NCBI GenBank assembly: GCA_945862065.1
Contig: CAMAWT010000014.1
Span: 1-64,000, forward strand
DNA: 64,000 nt
Source: Flavobacterium psychrophilum
GTDB taxonomy: Bacteria > Bacteroidota > Bacteroidia > Flavobacteriales > Flavobacteriaceae
Direction: 5' to 3'
The notes beneath the pieces are model-generated. The model did no database searches and had not been told where the DNA came from. It worked only from the letters and a program-made list of their open reading frames with translations. The translations under genes were made by a program, and so were the position numbers. This document shows positions 8,845 through 18,249 of the stretch, piece after piece; position 1 is the stretch's first letter; every line of letters begins with the position of its first letter.

Positions 8845-9916
8845 TTCGTAGTAAAAAAATGGCTAAAATTCCGAAAACAATATTTGGAATCCAGACGGCT
8901 ATGATGGGCGGAGCTGCTGCCTTTTCGCCTAAAATTCCGAAAATTTTATCTAAAAAAACATAAGCAAAAGCAAGCAATATACCAATTGCCAAATTCATAC
9001 CCATCCCTCCTCTTCGCTTCATGGATGAAACCGAAACGGCGATAATTGTTAAAATAAATGCCGAAACTGGAATACTGTATTTTCTGTAAAGTACTACTAA
9101 ATAGACATTGATATTGGAAGAACCTCTTTCTTTTTCTTTATTAATAAAATTATTTAAATCAAAATAAGAAAGGGTTTCGGCAATATAAACTAAAGGGGTT
9201 AAATCTTCTAGGTCAAAATTAAAAACAGTGTCTTTTTGGACTAAAGTAGTAAGTTCGTCGCTTAAAACTCCTACTTTTCTTTTTTGGAAATTAAATAACG
9301 TATAGGTACTATCCTTTTCATTCCATTTGATTCTATTTGCTGACACTTTGTATTTCAGTTTATTGTTTTCAAATTTTTCCATCGAAAAATCGAAAGCGGT
9401 TTGTGCATCACTGTTAAAACTACTTACATATATAAATTCGTCTTTACTAATTTGGCGAAGAGTATTTGAACTGCGTCGCATTTCGTTGTCACCATTTCCA
9501 GTCAAGTAGGTGTACCTGAAACTATTAAATCCTTCACTTGCCTTTGGTACTAGAATAAACCCCATAAGTAAAGCTAAAAGAGAGACCGTCGTTGCGCCAA
9601 TTATAAAGGGTCTCAAAAATCTTGTAAACGAAATTCCAGAACTCAAAATGGCAATGATTTCAGTATTATTAGCTAATTTGGAGGTAAACCATATTATAGA
9701 TAAAAATAAAAAAATGGGAAATAATAAATTGGCAAAATAAATAGTAAAATCAACGTAATAAAGAGCAATTGCTTTGAAAGGCACTTTGTTTTCAATCATT
9801 CTGTTTACCTTTTCAGAAACATCGATGATGATTCCGATAGGTACAAACATTAATAACATTACAGCAAATGTGGTAAAGTAACGTTTTAGTATGTATTTGT
9901 CAATTATACTTAGCAT
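8831..9916 (-). CDS. LptF/LptG family lipopolysaccharide export permease
   Basis: A YjgP/YjgQ-type permease of the LptB2FG complex, which extracts lipopolysaccharide from the inner membrane. The 361-residue protein has the family layout: N-terminal membrane helices (LDKYILKRYF-like start, then MLLMFVPIGIIID and LLFPIFLFLSIIWF), a periplasmic beta-rich domain (about 140-255) and C-terminal helices. It lies 10 bases downstream of tgt and overlaps the next gene. Whether it acts as LptF or LptG is not decided by the sequence alone. Confidence 0.92.
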   Translation of the reverse strand: MLSIIDKYILKRYFTTFAVMLLMFVPIGIIIDVSEKVNRMIENKVPFKAIALYYVDFTIYFANLLFPIFLFLSIIWFTSKLANNTEIIAILSSGISFTRFLRPFIIGATTVSLLALLMGFILVPKASEGFNSFRYTYLTGNGDNEMRRSSNTLRQISKDEFIYVSSFNSDAQTAFDFSMEKFENNKLKYKVSANRIKWNEKDSTYTLFNFQKRKVGVLSDELTTLVQKDTVFNFDLEDLTPLVYIAETLSYFDLNNFINKEKERGSSNINVYLVVLYRKYSIPVSAFILTIIAVSVSSMKRRGGMGMNLAIGILLAFAYVFLDKIFGILGEKAAAPPIIAVWIPNIVFGILAIFLLRNAKR

Positions 9917-9926
9917 ATCTATTAGT

Positions 9927-11057
9927 TTATAATCGTTGGCTCATGTTTTTGACCATCATTTCTTTCCAAGTTCTAAAATCTCCTTGAATAATATGTTTTC
10001 TTGCTTCTCTAACCAACCACATGTAAAAACCAAGATTATGAATGGTTGCAATTTGCTTGCCTAGATATTCGTTTGCAGCAAAAAGATGACGAAGATATGC
10101 TTTTGAATATTCTCTATCTACAAAAGTGATACCCATTTCATCTACAGGAGAAAAATCATCTTCCCACTTTTTGTTTTTAATATTTATTGTGCCGTTTGCC
10201 GTAAATAACATACCGTTTCTTGCATTTCTAGTTGGCATTACGCAATCAAACATATCTACTCCCAAAGCAATATTTTCTAATATATTGATTGGAGTTCCCA
10301 CGCCCATTAAATACCTAGGTTTATCTTCGGGAAGTATAGAACAAACGACGTCTGTCATGGCATACATCTCTTCGGCAGGTTCGCCCACAGAAAGTCCTCC
10401 AATGGCATTTCCTTGTTGGTTGGAATTGGCAATATATTCAGCTGATTGCATGCGCAAATCTGTATACGTACTTCCTTGAACTATTGGGAAAAAAGTTTGT
10501 TCATAACCATATTTTACGGGTACTTTCTCCAAATGATTGATGCAACGATCAAGCCAACGATGGGTCATTTTCATGGAACGTTTTGCATAATGATAATCAC
10601 ATGGATAAGGCGTACATTCATCAAAAGCCATAATAATATCAGCACCTATTGTACGCTGAATTTCCATCACATTTTCGGGTGTAAAAAAGTGATACGACCC
10701 ATCAATATGTGATTTAAACTTAACGCCTTCTTCTTTTATTTTTCTGTTTGCAGATAATGAATACACTTGATATCCACCAGAATCGGTCAAAATATTGCGG
10801 TCCCAATTCATAAATTTATGTAAACCGCCCGCTTTTTCTAGTATTTCAACTTGAGGTCGAAGATAAAGGTGGTAAGTATTTCCTAAAATAATATCTGGGT
10901 TTATTTCTTCTTTTAACTCCCTTTGGTGCACTCCTTTAACTGAAGCAACCGTTCCGACAGGCATAAAAATCGGGGTTTCAATGACACCATGATCGGTGGT
11001 AATCTTACCTGCACGAGCCTTAGAATTAAGGTCTTTTTGTAATAATTCAAATTTCAT
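9927..11057 (-). CDS. tgt: tRNA-guanine transglycosylase (no zinc-site cysteines)
   Basis: Exchanges guanine 34 of tRNAs with GUN anticodons for preQ1 in queuosine synthesis. The 376-residue protein has the TIM-barrel motifs: DSGGYQVYSL, GGLSVGE, MGVGTPINILENIALG and the nucleophile-bearing MFDCVMPTRNARNG. In the E. coli enzyme a CxCxxC cluster plus a histidine binds zinc near the C-terminus. Here the aligned stretch reads PVDEMGITFVDREYSKAYL, so those cysteines are missing. I recall the same loss in other Bacteroidota, so the gene is probably intact. It is the first gene of a likely operon with the LptF/G permease and EamA transporter. Confidence 0.96.
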   Translation of the reverse strand: MKFELLQKDLNSKARAGKITTDHGVIETPIFMPVGTVASVKGVHQRELKEEINPDIILGNTYHLYLRPQVEILEKAGGLHKFMNWDRNILTDSGGYQVYSLSANRKIKEEGVKFKSHIDGSYHFFTPENVMEIQRTIGADIIMAFDECTPYPCDYHYAKRSMKMTHRWLDRCINHLEKVPVKYGYEQTFFPIVQGSTYTDLRMQSAEYIANSNQQGNAIGGLSVGEPAEEMYAMTDVVCSILPEDKPRYLMGVGTPINILENIALGVDMFDCVMPTRNARNGMLFTANGTINIKNKKWEDDFSPVDEMGITFVDREYSKAYLRHLFAANEYLGKQIATIHNLGFYMWLVREARKHIIQGDFRTWKEMMVKNMSQRL

Positions 11058-11076
11058 ATAATGCTTTTACAAGAAG

Positions 11077-11084
11077 CAAAGATA
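11077..11084 (-). promoter_or_regulatory. Possible tgt promoter (-7 element)
   Basis: TATCTTTG on the minus strand, 20 bases upstream of the tgt ATG, matches the TAnnTTTG consensus. The -33 element is not clear. Confidence 0.35.
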
Positions 11085-11209
11085 ATTTATTTTAGAGTGT
11101 ATAATTTGTAAATTTATATTTTATTTAACGCTGAAAAATTAACATCTCATTAACATTAAAATATACTTACGGTTAAATTTCAATTTGTTTCTTTGTAAAA
11201 AAGTTGTAG

Positions 11210-12835
11210 ATGTTTACATTTTTCAAAAAACTAACTAATTTACAAAGAATTACGTTTTTAATAATATTCATAATTTACATACACAATTTGTTTATTGATG
11301 TAATGGGAGTAGATGCAGCGCAATATGCAGCTATTGCTTTTGAAATGTCTCAAACTAATTCCTTTTTAGAAGTTAAAGAATTTGGATTGGATTATTTAGA
11401 TAAACCGCCTTTGTTATTTTGGCTTTCAAGTTGTAGCATCAAACTTTTTGGCCCATCAAATTTTGCTTACAAATTACCTTCTTTTTTATTTTTACTTGGT
11501 TCTTTGTTTGCTGTTTATAGAGTTAGCATCTTGTACTACAGTGAAAAAATTGCTATAAATGCTTTTCTTATATTAGCAACTACTCAAGCATTTTTTTTAA
11601 TTACTAATGATGTTCGTACAGACACTTTACTAACCTCTTGTACAATCATTTCTGTTTGGTTGTTTTCTGAATATTTTGAGAAAAGAAAAATTGTTCATTT
11701 AATAGTAGCTTCTGTTTTTTTGAGTTTAGGAATGTTAGCTAAAGGACCTATTGGAGCTATTGCTGTTTTATTTCCGATATTTATACATTTAATGTATCAA
11801 AATAAATGGCGAGATATTTTCAATTTTAAGTGGCTGTTAGTTTTAGTAATTGTTGCTTTGTTTCTTTTTCCGATGTCTTACGGTTTGTATAACCAATTTG
11901 ATTTACATCCAGAAAAAGAAAAAAGCGGCTTGTATTTTTATTATTGGTTGCAAAGTTTCGGAAGAATAACCGGAGAAAATGTTTGGAATAACGGCTTGCC
12001 TTGGCATTTCTTTTTAGGGTCTAGTGCTTGGGACTTTTTTCCTTGGATTGTTCCACTTTACGTTGCCGTTTTCTTTAAGATTAAATCCCTTTTTACATCC
12101 AAAGACAAGGTGCCTGAGTTATTTTCATTGGTCGGTTTTATTGCTATTTTTGCGATGATGTCTTTATCAAAATACAAACTTCCGCACTATGTTTTTGTAA
12201 CTTTTCCGTTCGCATCCATTTTGTTATCAGAATATATTTCCAATTTAGATTTTAAATATTGGAAACGTTGGAAAACAATGTTCTACGTTTTCGGAATTAT
12301 TGTATTGGTACTAATGTTGATTTATCAACAATTCTTCTTTACCCAAACCAATAGTTGGCTTTTGGTTTGCATTGTTCTGCAACTATTTATTTTATTTTAT
12401 TTTAGAAAATCTAAATCTCAAAGTATTTCTGAACTTGCTATTTTAGTTTTGGTATTAAATGTTTTTTTGAGTTTTGTTTTTTATCCAAAATTATTGTCAT
12501 TTCAAGGAGATTCAAGTGCTGCAAAATGGGCAGAAACGAACATCAAAAAGGAAGAAATATATGTGTTTGAAAAACCATCGCATTTGTATAATTTCTATTC
12601 CAAAAATCCATTTACAAAAGTATTACCAAAATCACAAATTAATACAAACAAAAACGACTATTGGCTTTATATTTGGGAGGAAGATTTACCCAAATTACAA
12701 TCATTACAAGGAAAAATAACCGCAAAAAAAGAGTTCGTAAATTATCCAATTACACAATTAAAATTGAATTTTTTACTTGAAAATAAAAGAGCAAACGAAC
12801 TTGAAAAAAGATATTTAATAAAAATTGAAAATTAA
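11210..12835 (+). CDS. GT39-family membrane glycosyltransferase (ArnT/PMT-like)
   Basis: A 541-residue integral membrane protein of the dolichyl-phosphate-mannose/ArnT superfamily, which transfers a sugar from a polyprenyl-phosphate carrier on the periplasmic side. Signs are the first loop with an acidic residue (MGVDAAQYAAIAFEM), the conserved YLDKPPLLFWLSS segment, about eleven hydrophobic helices and a small C-terminal soluble domain. A GT2 gene follows six bases later and probably makes the lipid-linked donor. The acceptor (lipid A, glycan or protein) cannot be told. Confidence 0.88.
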   Translation: MFTFFKKLTNLQRITFLIIFIIYIHNLFIDVMGVDAAQYAAIAFEMSQTNSFLEVKEFGLDYLDKPPLLFWLSSCSIKLFGPSNFAYKLPSFLFLLGSLFAVYRVSILYYSEKIAINAFLILATTQAFFLITNDVRTDTLLTSCTIISVWLFSEYFEKRKIVHLIVASVFLSLGMLAKGPIGAIAVLFPIFIHLMYQNKWRDIFNFKWLLVLVIVALFLFPMSYGLYNQFDLHPEKEKSGLYFYYWLQSFGRITGENVWNNGLPWHFFLGSSAWDFFPWIVPLYVAVFFKIKSLFTSKDKVPELFSLVGFIAIFAMMSLSKYKLPHYVFVTFPFASILLSEYISNLDFKYWKRWKTMFYVFGIIVLVLMLIYQQFFFTQTNSWLLVCIVLQLFILFYFRKSKSQSISELAILVLVLNVFLSFVFYPKLLSFQGDSSAAKWAETNIKKEEIYVFEKPSHLYNFYSKNPFTKVLPKSQINTNKNDYWLYIWEEDLPKLQSLQGKITAKKEFVNYPITQLKLNFLLENKRANELEKRYLIKIEN

Positions 12836-12841
12836 AAAAAA

Positions 12842-13561
12842 ATGAAAAAATTATCCATCATAGTACCAGCCTACAATGAAGCCCGAACGATAAATTTGAT
12901 ATTAGATAAAATAAAATCAGTTTCGCTTATAAATGGTATTGAAAAGGAAGTAATTATCATCAATGATTGTTCTACAGATGCAACCGAAGAAGCAATTTTA
13001 GGTTATATTAACAAAAATCCTGATATAAATATAAATTATTTCAAACATCCCATAAACAAAGGAAAAGGTGCTGCGCTTCATACCGGAATCCAAAAGGCAA
13101 CTGGGGATTATTTGATCATTCAGGATGCTGATTTAGAATACGATCCAAATGAATACAACTTGTTGATAAAACCCATATTAGATGGTTTTGCAGACATTGT
13201 TTATGGATCTCGATTTATGGGTGGAAACCCACATAGAATTCTCTTTTTTTGGCACACCATAGGAAATAAATTTCTAACCTTTTTATCGAATCTGTTTACA
13301 AATTTGAACTTATCCGATATGGAAACGTGTTATAAAATGTTCAACACTAAAATTATTCAAGGTATTCAATTGAACGAAAACAGGTTTGGATTTGAACCAG
13401 AAATAACAGCCAAAATAGCTCGTTTACCTAAAATTAGAATATATGAAGTTGGTATTTCATATTATGGTAGAACTTATGAAGAAGGTAAAAAAATTGGATG
13501 GAAAGATGGCGTCAGAGCATTATATTGCATCATGAAATATGGTTTTTTCAAAATGAAATAA
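12842..13561 (+). CDS. GT2 glycosyltransferase (polyprenyl-phosphate sugar synthase-like)
   Basis: A 239-residue cytosolic glycosyltransferase of the GT-A fold, DPM1-like: [13 protein letters not shown] at the start, IIINDCSTD, the DADLEYDP metal-binding motif and a C-terminal [13 protein letters not shown] region. No membrane helix is present, unlike the GT2 at 42852. Known relatives move a sugar from a nucleotide donor to polyprenyl phosphate. Its location six bases after the GT39 gene suggests that it supplies that enzyme. Confidence 0.9.
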   Translation: MKKLSIIVPAYNEARTINLILDKIKSVSLINGIEKEVIIINDCSTDATEEAILGYINKNPDININYFKHPINKGKGAALHTGIQKATGDYLIIQDADLEYDPNEYNLLIKPILDGFADIVYGSRFMGGNPHRILFFWHTIGNKFLTFLSNLFTNLNLSDMETCYKMFNTKIIQGIQLNENRFGFEPEITAKIARLPKIRIYEVGISYYGRTYEEGKKIGWKDGVRALYCIMKYGFFKMK

Positions 13562-13630
13562 GCCTTTTATTTGAAAAATGATAGGTGGAAAAACTGTTTA
13601 AAACATTTCACAACTTATCAAAAATAATAT

Positions 13631-13661
13631 TGTAGTAGCAAAAAATTAAAAGTATTTTTGT
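13631..13661 (+). promoter_or_regulatory. Probable transketolase operon promoter
   Basis: TTG at 13631-13633 and TATTTTTG at 13654-13661 with a 20-base spacer match the Bacteroidota consensus. The start codon of the N-terminal transketolase gene is 22 bases downstream. Confidence 0.5.
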
Positions 13662-13683
13662 ATCATAATTTTAACTACAAACA

Positions 13684-14529
13684 ATGTCAAATACACAACA
13701 ATTAAACGACTTTACGACCCAAGTTAGAAGAGATATTCTTCGTATGGTTCATGCCGTAAACTCTGGACATCCGGGGGGATCACTCGGATGTGCCGAATTT
13801 TTAGTAACGCTTTACCAAAATATCATGTCCCGCAAAGAGGGATTTGATATGGACGGAATAGGTGAAGATTTATTTTTCTTGTCAAACGGACACATATCTC
13901 CTGTTTTTTATAGTGTTTTAGCTCGTAGCGGCTACTTTCCAGTAGCGGAATTAGCGACTTTCAGAAAATTAAATTCACGTTTGCAAGGTCACCCAACCAC
14001 GCACGAAGGATTGCCAGGAATCCGCATGGCATCTGGTTCGCTAGGTCAAGGTTTGTCTGTTGCAATTGGTGCAGCTCAAGCCAAAAAATTGAACAATGAC
14101 AACCATCTTATTTATGCCCTTTTAGGCGATGGTGAGTTGCAAGAAGGACAAAACTGGGAAGCCATCATGTATGCTTCAGCTAAAAAAGTAGATAATCTTA
14201 TTGCAACCATTGACCTTAACGGAAAACAAATTGACGGTACTACAGACGAAGTGTTGAACATGGGCAGCATCAAAGCAAAATTTGAAGCTTTTGGATGGGA
14301 TGTTTTGGATATTGCCACAGGAAACGACATTAACGCCATAAAAAATGTTTTAACCGAAGCCAAAGGAAAATCAGGAAACGGAAAACCAGTTTGTATTTTA
14401 TTACATACCGAAATGGGTAATGGTGTCGATTTTATGATGCACACTCACGCTTGGCACGGAAAAGCACCAAACGATGAGCAACTAGCCAACGCATTGGCAC
14501 AAAACCCAGAAACATTAGGAGATTATTAA
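13684..14529 (+). CDS. Transketolase, N-terminal subunit
   Basis: First half of a split transketolase, a thiamine diphosphate enzyme that moves two-carbon units between sugar phosphates in the pentose phosphate pathway. The 281-residue protein carries the N-terminal TPP-binding half: VNSGHPGGSLG, FLSNGHISPVFYS, GSLGQGLSVAIGAA and GDGELQEGQNWEA. The C-terminal half is at 15164. Split transketolases are usual in many bacteria, but the two genes are normally adjacent. Here a 210-codon gene lies between them. Confidence 0.95.
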   Translation: MSNTQQLNDFTTQVRRDILRMVHAVNSGHPGGSLGCAEFLVTLYQNIMSRKEGFDMDGIGEDLFFLSNGHISPVFYSVLARSGYFPVAELATFRKLNSRLQGHPTTHEGLPGIRMASGSLGQGLSVAIGAAQAKKLNNDNHLIYALLGDGELQEGQNWEAIMYASAKKVDNLIATIDLNGKQIDGTTDEVLNMGSIKAKFEAFGWDVLDIATGNDINAIKNVLTEAKGKSGNGKPVCILLHTEMGNGVDFMMHTHAWHGKAPNDEQLANALAQNPETLGDY

Positions 14530-14534
14530 ATTGC

Positions 14535-15167
14535 ATGAAAAAAATAATACTATTTTTAATAATCATTTTTAGCAAAAACGCATTTTGTCAAGATTACCAT
14601 TTTGATAAATTTCTTCAATATTCAGAAATTGATAGAGCTGAAATAATAATCATGACTAATACAAAGGATAGTAGTTACTTTTTTCTACATTCAAATCGTG
14701 GAAATCATTTTGAGGGTCGAATTATAGATAGTAAAAATAAAATGTATCATTCTTTTCTATTAAAAAATTATAATAATTCAATTTTGTTTGAATACATTGA
14801 GTCAGATTCTATAGTAATGAAAACACCTTGTAAAGACATTGATAATTATTTTAAAATTGAAGAGAATCCTATTGATACAATAAGTTCAAATTTTAAAATA
14901 ATTAAGTATAAAAGTTTAAGTAAAAAGGCAATAATTCAAACTGCTGATTTTGATGCAAAAAAAGTTGATTATAATACTGAAAATATTTTAAATACTTTTT
15001 TTAGTCATTTTATTTATTGTCAAAAAATTACTGTTCCAAATTATTTACCAACTTCAATAGTATTAGATTATAGAAATGGTATTAAAGTAAAATCAGTGTT
15101 GAAAAAAGATGTAAACCTAAATACAGTTTTAACTGTAAAAGAAAAAAAATATAAAGAAAAAATATGA
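14535..15167 (+). CDS. Exported hypothetical protein inserted between the transketolase halves
   Basis: A 210-residue protein with a clear signal peptide (MKKIILFLIIIFSKNAFCQ). I recognise no family. It is lysine- and asparagine-rich, and its DNA is visibly more AT-rich than the flanking transketolase genes, which suggests a later arrival. It starts 6 bases after the N-terminal subunit stop and overlaps the C-terminal subunit start by 4 bases (ATGA), so it should be co-transcribed and translationally coupled. Nothing links it functionally to carbohydrate metabolism. Confidence 0.8.
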   Translation: MKKIILFLIIIFSKNAFCQDYHFDKFLQYSEIDRAEIIIMTNTKDSSYFFLHSNRGNHFEGRIIDSKNKMYHSFLLKNYNNSILFEYIESDSIVMKTPCKDIDNYFKIEENPIDTISSNFKIIKYKSLSKKAIIQTADFDAKKVDYNTENILNTFFSHFIYCQKITVPNYLPTSIVLDYRNGIKVKSVLKKDVNLNTVLTVKEKKYKEKI

Positions 15168-16117
15168 AAAAATATACCAACACAGGCAGCAAAGATACCC
15201 GTTCAGGTTTTGGAGCTGGAATGACCGAATTGGGTCAAAAAAATGAAAATGTAGTAGCACTTTGTGCCGACTTAATTGGATCGTTAAAATTTGATGATTT
15301 CAAAAAAAACCACCCAGAACGTTTCTTTCAAATCGGAATCGCAGAAGCCAACATGATTGGCATTGCGGCAGGTTTAACCATTGGAGGTAAAATTCCGTTT
15401 ACGGGTACTTTTGCCAACTTTTCAACAGGTAGAGTGTATGACCAAATCCGTCAATCGGTAGCTTACTCTGATAAAAACGTAAAAATATGTGCCTCTCACG
15501 CAGGTCTTACACTTGGTGAAGACGGTGCAACACATCAAATCCTTGAAGATATTGGATTAATGAAAATGTTGCCAGGTATGACCGTAATCAACACTTGCGA
15601 TTATAACCAAACCAAAGCAGCAACCATTGCACTAGCTGATCACCATGGTCCAGCTTACTTACGTTTTGGTCGCCCAGTTGTGCCCAACTTTATGCCTGTC
15701 GACGAGCCATTTGTAATTGGTAAAGCAATTATTTTGCAAGAAGGTACTGATGTAACTATTATTGCAACAGGTCACTTAGTTTGGGAAGCATTAGTTGCTG
15801 CCGAAGCTCTAGAAGCCAAAGGCATTTCAGCTGAAGTCATCAACATCCACACCATCAAACCATTGGACGAAGAAGCGATTTTAAAATCGGTTGCTAAAAC
15901 AGGTTGTGTAGTAACAGCCGAAGAGCACAACATCATTGGCGGATTGGGTGAAAGCGTTTCTAGAACCTTGGTTCAGAACCATTTAGTTCCTCAAGAGTTT
16001 GTGGCAGTAAACGATAGTTTTGGCGAAAGCGGCACCCCAGATCAATTGATGGAAAAATACAAACTGAACAACCAAGCCATTGTTGCTGCCGTTGAAAAAG
16101 TAGTGAAGAGAAAATAA
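15164..16117 (+). CDS. Transketolase, C-terminal subunit
   Basis: Second half of the split transketolase, carrying the pyrimidine-binding and C-terminal domains. The 317-residue protein shows GFGAGMTELGQ, the glutamate segment IGIAEANMIGIAAGL, SHAGLTLGEDGATHQ and YLRFGRPVVP. Its start codon overlaps the stop of the preceding exported hypothetical. An intrinsic terminator follows. Together with the gene at 13684 it gives one complete enzyme. Confidence 0.95.
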   Translation: MKKYTNTGSKDTRSGFGAGMTELGQKNENVVALCADLIGSLKFDDFKKNHPERFFQIGIAEANMIGIAAGLTIGGKIPFTGTFANFSTGRVYDQIRQSVAYSDKNVKICASHAGLTLGEDGATHQILEDIGLMKMLPGMTVINTCDYNQTKAATIALADHHGPAYLRFGRPVVPNFMPVDEPFVIGKAIILQEGTDVTIIATGHLVWEALVAAEALEAKGISAEVINIHTIKPLDEEAILKSVAKTGCVVTAEEHNIIGGLGESVSRTLVQNHLVPQEFVAVNDSFGESGTPDQLMEKYKLNNQAIVAAVEKVVKRK

Positions 16118-16140
16118 AAATCACATACGATCAAAAATCA

Positions 16141-16171
16141 AACCCCAAAAAGTAACTTTTTTGGGGTTTTT
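16141..16171 (+). terminator. Intrinsic terminator after the transketolase operon
   Basis: An 11-bp stem AACCCCAAAAA / TTTTTGGGGTT is followed by a T run, 24 bases after the stop codon. Confidence 0.85.
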
Positions 16172-16210
16172 CATTTTAAAGAATGTTTCTATTCAAAACT
16201 CGTAATTAAT

Positions 16211-16531
16211 TAGAAGCACACAACCGCATTCCAGTTGAAACCTCCTCCCGCTTTCGCCTTTATCTTGCTCCGTAAACTACGCAAGGATATCGGCTCAATC
16301 GGGGCTAGAATTGATGTTTTGTTTTTCAGATGACTTTTTATTGGAAGGCAATAGGAAATAGGCATTAGGCAATAGTTTTAATCACCGATAAATATGAAAA
16401 TTAGTTTTTCAGTTGTAGTTTTCAGGGTTCAGTCGCAGGGTTCAGTCTGATTTTTCAGTTTTCAGTCTAATTTTTCATTTTTCAGTCTGATTTTTCATTT
16501 TTTAGAATCTCAAATTTGTGTGAATTTGTGA
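16211..16531 (-). repeat. Left composite inverted repeat of the island
   Basis: The outer part (16211-16307) is a hairpin repeat in minus orientation (TAGCCCCGATTGAGCCGATATCC, stem CTTGC/GCAAG, GATAAAGGCGAAAGC, GCTTCT end). The inner part continues through GTTTTTCAGATGACTTTTT, GGAAGGCAATAGG and GGCATTAGGCAATAG, then several TTTTTCAGTTTTCAG units, to AATCTCAAATTTGTGTGAATTTGTGA. The same order appears inverted at 22240-22531. No gene lies here. Confidence 0.75.
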
Positions 16532-16585
16532 AATATGTGGTTAAACAAATTGACATTGAAATTACAATTGTGAATTACGCTTTCC

Positions 16586-16600
16586 AAACCTGTCAGGGTT
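16586..16600. repeat. AACCTGTCAGGGTT element, left
   Basis: A short imperfect palindrome like those in Bacteroidota REP-type repeats. A near copy (AACCCTGTCAGGGTT) lies at 22140-22154, on the other side of the island. Confidence 0.35.
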
Positions 16601-16697
16601 CTAATCTGACAAAGTTGACAACAGTTATTTAGAACTGAAAACTAAAAAACTACCCATAAATTTCACTACTTTTGAAATCTTTAAAACTAAATGCCAA

Positions 16698-16817
16698 ATG
16701 AAATACAAAAACATCCGTGAGGAAGAACTCAAAAACAAAGTAGGCGCCGGCTGGTTCAAAACTTTTGATACCACCGAAATACTTGGTAATATCGATTTTA
16801 AGGTGAAATTAACATAA
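16698..16817 (+). pseudogene. Truncated 5' duplicate of the restriction-modification gene
   Basis: This fragment encodes 39 residues. The first 34 match the start of the protein encoded at 18773 except for one change (AGW here, ADW there). Matching DNA runs 16696-16800, against 18771-18875. The frame then diverges and stops at 16815-16817. It ends between the predicted catalytic Asp33 and the Glu53/Lys55 of the nuclease motif, so it cannot be active. A -7-like TACTTTTG lies at 16667-16674, probably the original promoter of the restriction-modification gene. Confidence 0.85.
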
Positions 16818-16829
16818 GGAAAAAAATAG

Positions 16830-16837
16830 TATATTTG
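16830..16837 (+). promoter_or_regulatory. Possible ATPase-nuclease operon promoter (-7 element)
   Basis: TATATTTG, 23 bases before the ATPase ATG and just downstream of the duplicated fragment, matches TAnnTTTG. The -33 element is weak. If real, it makes this module independent of the promoter upstream of the fragment. Confidence 0.4.
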
Positions 16838-16860
16838 TAAACAAAAGATTTTTACACGAA

Positions 16861-18249
16861 ATGAAAATACAAATAAATAATTTAGGTGCAATTAAAGAAG
16901 GAACTATTGACTTATCTAAAAAGTTGAATGTTTTTTGTGGTCCTAACGGAACAGGTAAAACCTATTTGGCATATGCGGTTTATGGTTTATTAAAAACCCA
17001 AATTCATGTAGGTTCAAATAAAGAATTAGTGAAAAACTTAATTGATAAAAAAAAGTATCTTTACCCTATAGATTTTACTGCTCTAAATCAATACAGAAAT
17101 CTTTTAATCACTAATTTTAAAGAAGATTTAGATAGTTTATTTGGAATAGGTGAAGATTTAGCCAAACAATATTTTGCGGATACAATCATTAATTATAATG
17201 AAACAGAACAAGAGTTTGAGGAAAAATTAACGGAATGTAGTTTTGAAACCTTTTTAGACATAAAAAAAATTAATCTAAAAATTTCAAAAGAAATAAATTC
17301 AAAAGAAATAGCATTAGAAATAACAGATTATACAATTTCTAATGATGACATTGAGATGTTAGAAATATTTTTACACTCAACTATTTTATTGTTATTATCT
17401 AAATATCCAATTAGTTCTACTTTTATATTGCCTGTTGAGCGAAATTCAATTTTTACTTTCAGTAAAGAATTGTCTATCAAGAAACAAGAGGCAGTTGATC
17501 ATTTTCATGCCATGACAGGCAAAAATCAAATTGACCGTTTTGATTTGTTGTTTAAAAAAACTACCCGTTACCCGCTTGCAATAAAAGATGGGTTAATGAT
17601 AGCCGAAGATTTAGCAGAAACCAAAAAAAATAAAAGTCCTTTTTATGATTTAGGAATCGAAATAGAAACTGAATTATTGCATGGAAAGGTTATCATATCA
17701 AGTGAAGGTGAGATTCAATTTGAACCAGAAAAAGCAAAGAAAAGATTTTTGCCTATTCACATGACAGCATCAATTATTAAATCTTTAGCCAGCTTGGTAA
17801 TTTATTTAAAACACATTGCCAAAAAGAATGATTTAATTATCATTGATGAACCCGAAATAAACCTTCATCCCGACAATCAAATTATTCTAACACGTTTGTT
17901 TGCCCGATTAATAAATAAAGGTTTTAGATTATTGATTAGCACTCATAGCGATTATGTTGTGCGAGAAATTAATAATTTAATCATGCTTTCGTCTAAAAAA
18001 GATGAAGTTATAAAACTTAAAAATACTTTTGGATATAATGATGATGAATACATAAACCAGGAAGATATTGACGTTCATTTTTTTGATTATCCAAAAAAGA
18101 AAACAGGAAACAAACATGTTTTGATAGAAAAATTAGAAATTCTGTCTAGTGGTTTTGAAATCCCTTCAGTTAATAAAACCATTGAAGAACAAAATGAAAT
18201 TGCAGAAGAGTTGTTTTACGCATTAGAATACGCAGGCAATGACGAGTAA
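16861..18249 (+). CDS. AAA/ABC-type ATPase (SMC/OLD-like), candidate defence protein
   Basis: A 462-residue ATPase of the overcoming-lysogenization-defect/AAA_15-like group. It has an N-terminal Walker A GPNGTGKT (27-34), a divergent middle region, an ABC signature-like segment MTASIIKSLASL (301-312), Walker B LIIIDEPE (325-332) followed by INLHP, and the STHSDYVV switch histidine (about 360-367). There is no C-terminal TOPRIM nuclease domain, so it is not a canonical OLD or GajA. Its last 11 bases overlap a PD-(D/E)XK-like gene, suggesting an ATPase-effector pair comparable in layout to Septu or PARIS. The pair is AT-rich and lies between copies of the restriction-modification gene start. 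Function is inferred, not recognised. Confidence 0.85.
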   Translation: MKIQINNLGAIKEGTIDLSKKLNVFCGPNGTGKTYLAYAVYGLLKTQIHVGSNKELVKNLIDKKKYLYPIDFTALNQYRNLLITNFKEDLDSLFGIGEDLAKQYFADTIINYNETEQEFEEKLTECSFETFLDIKKINLKISKEINSKEIALEITDYTISNDDIEMLEIFLHSTILLLLSKYPISSTFILPVERNSIFTFSKELSIKKQEAVDHFHAMTGKNQIDRFDLLFKKTTRYPLAIKDGLMIAEDLAETKKNKSPFYDLGIEIETELLHGKVIISSEGEIQFEPEKAKKRFLPIHMTASIIKSLASLVIYLKHIAKKNDLIIIDEPEINLHPDNQIILTRLFARLINKGFRLLISTHSDYVVREINNLIMLSSKKDEVIKLKNTFGYNDDEYINQEDIDVHFFDYPKKKTGNKHVLIEKLEILSSGFEIPSVNKTIEEQNEIAEELFYALEYAGNDE

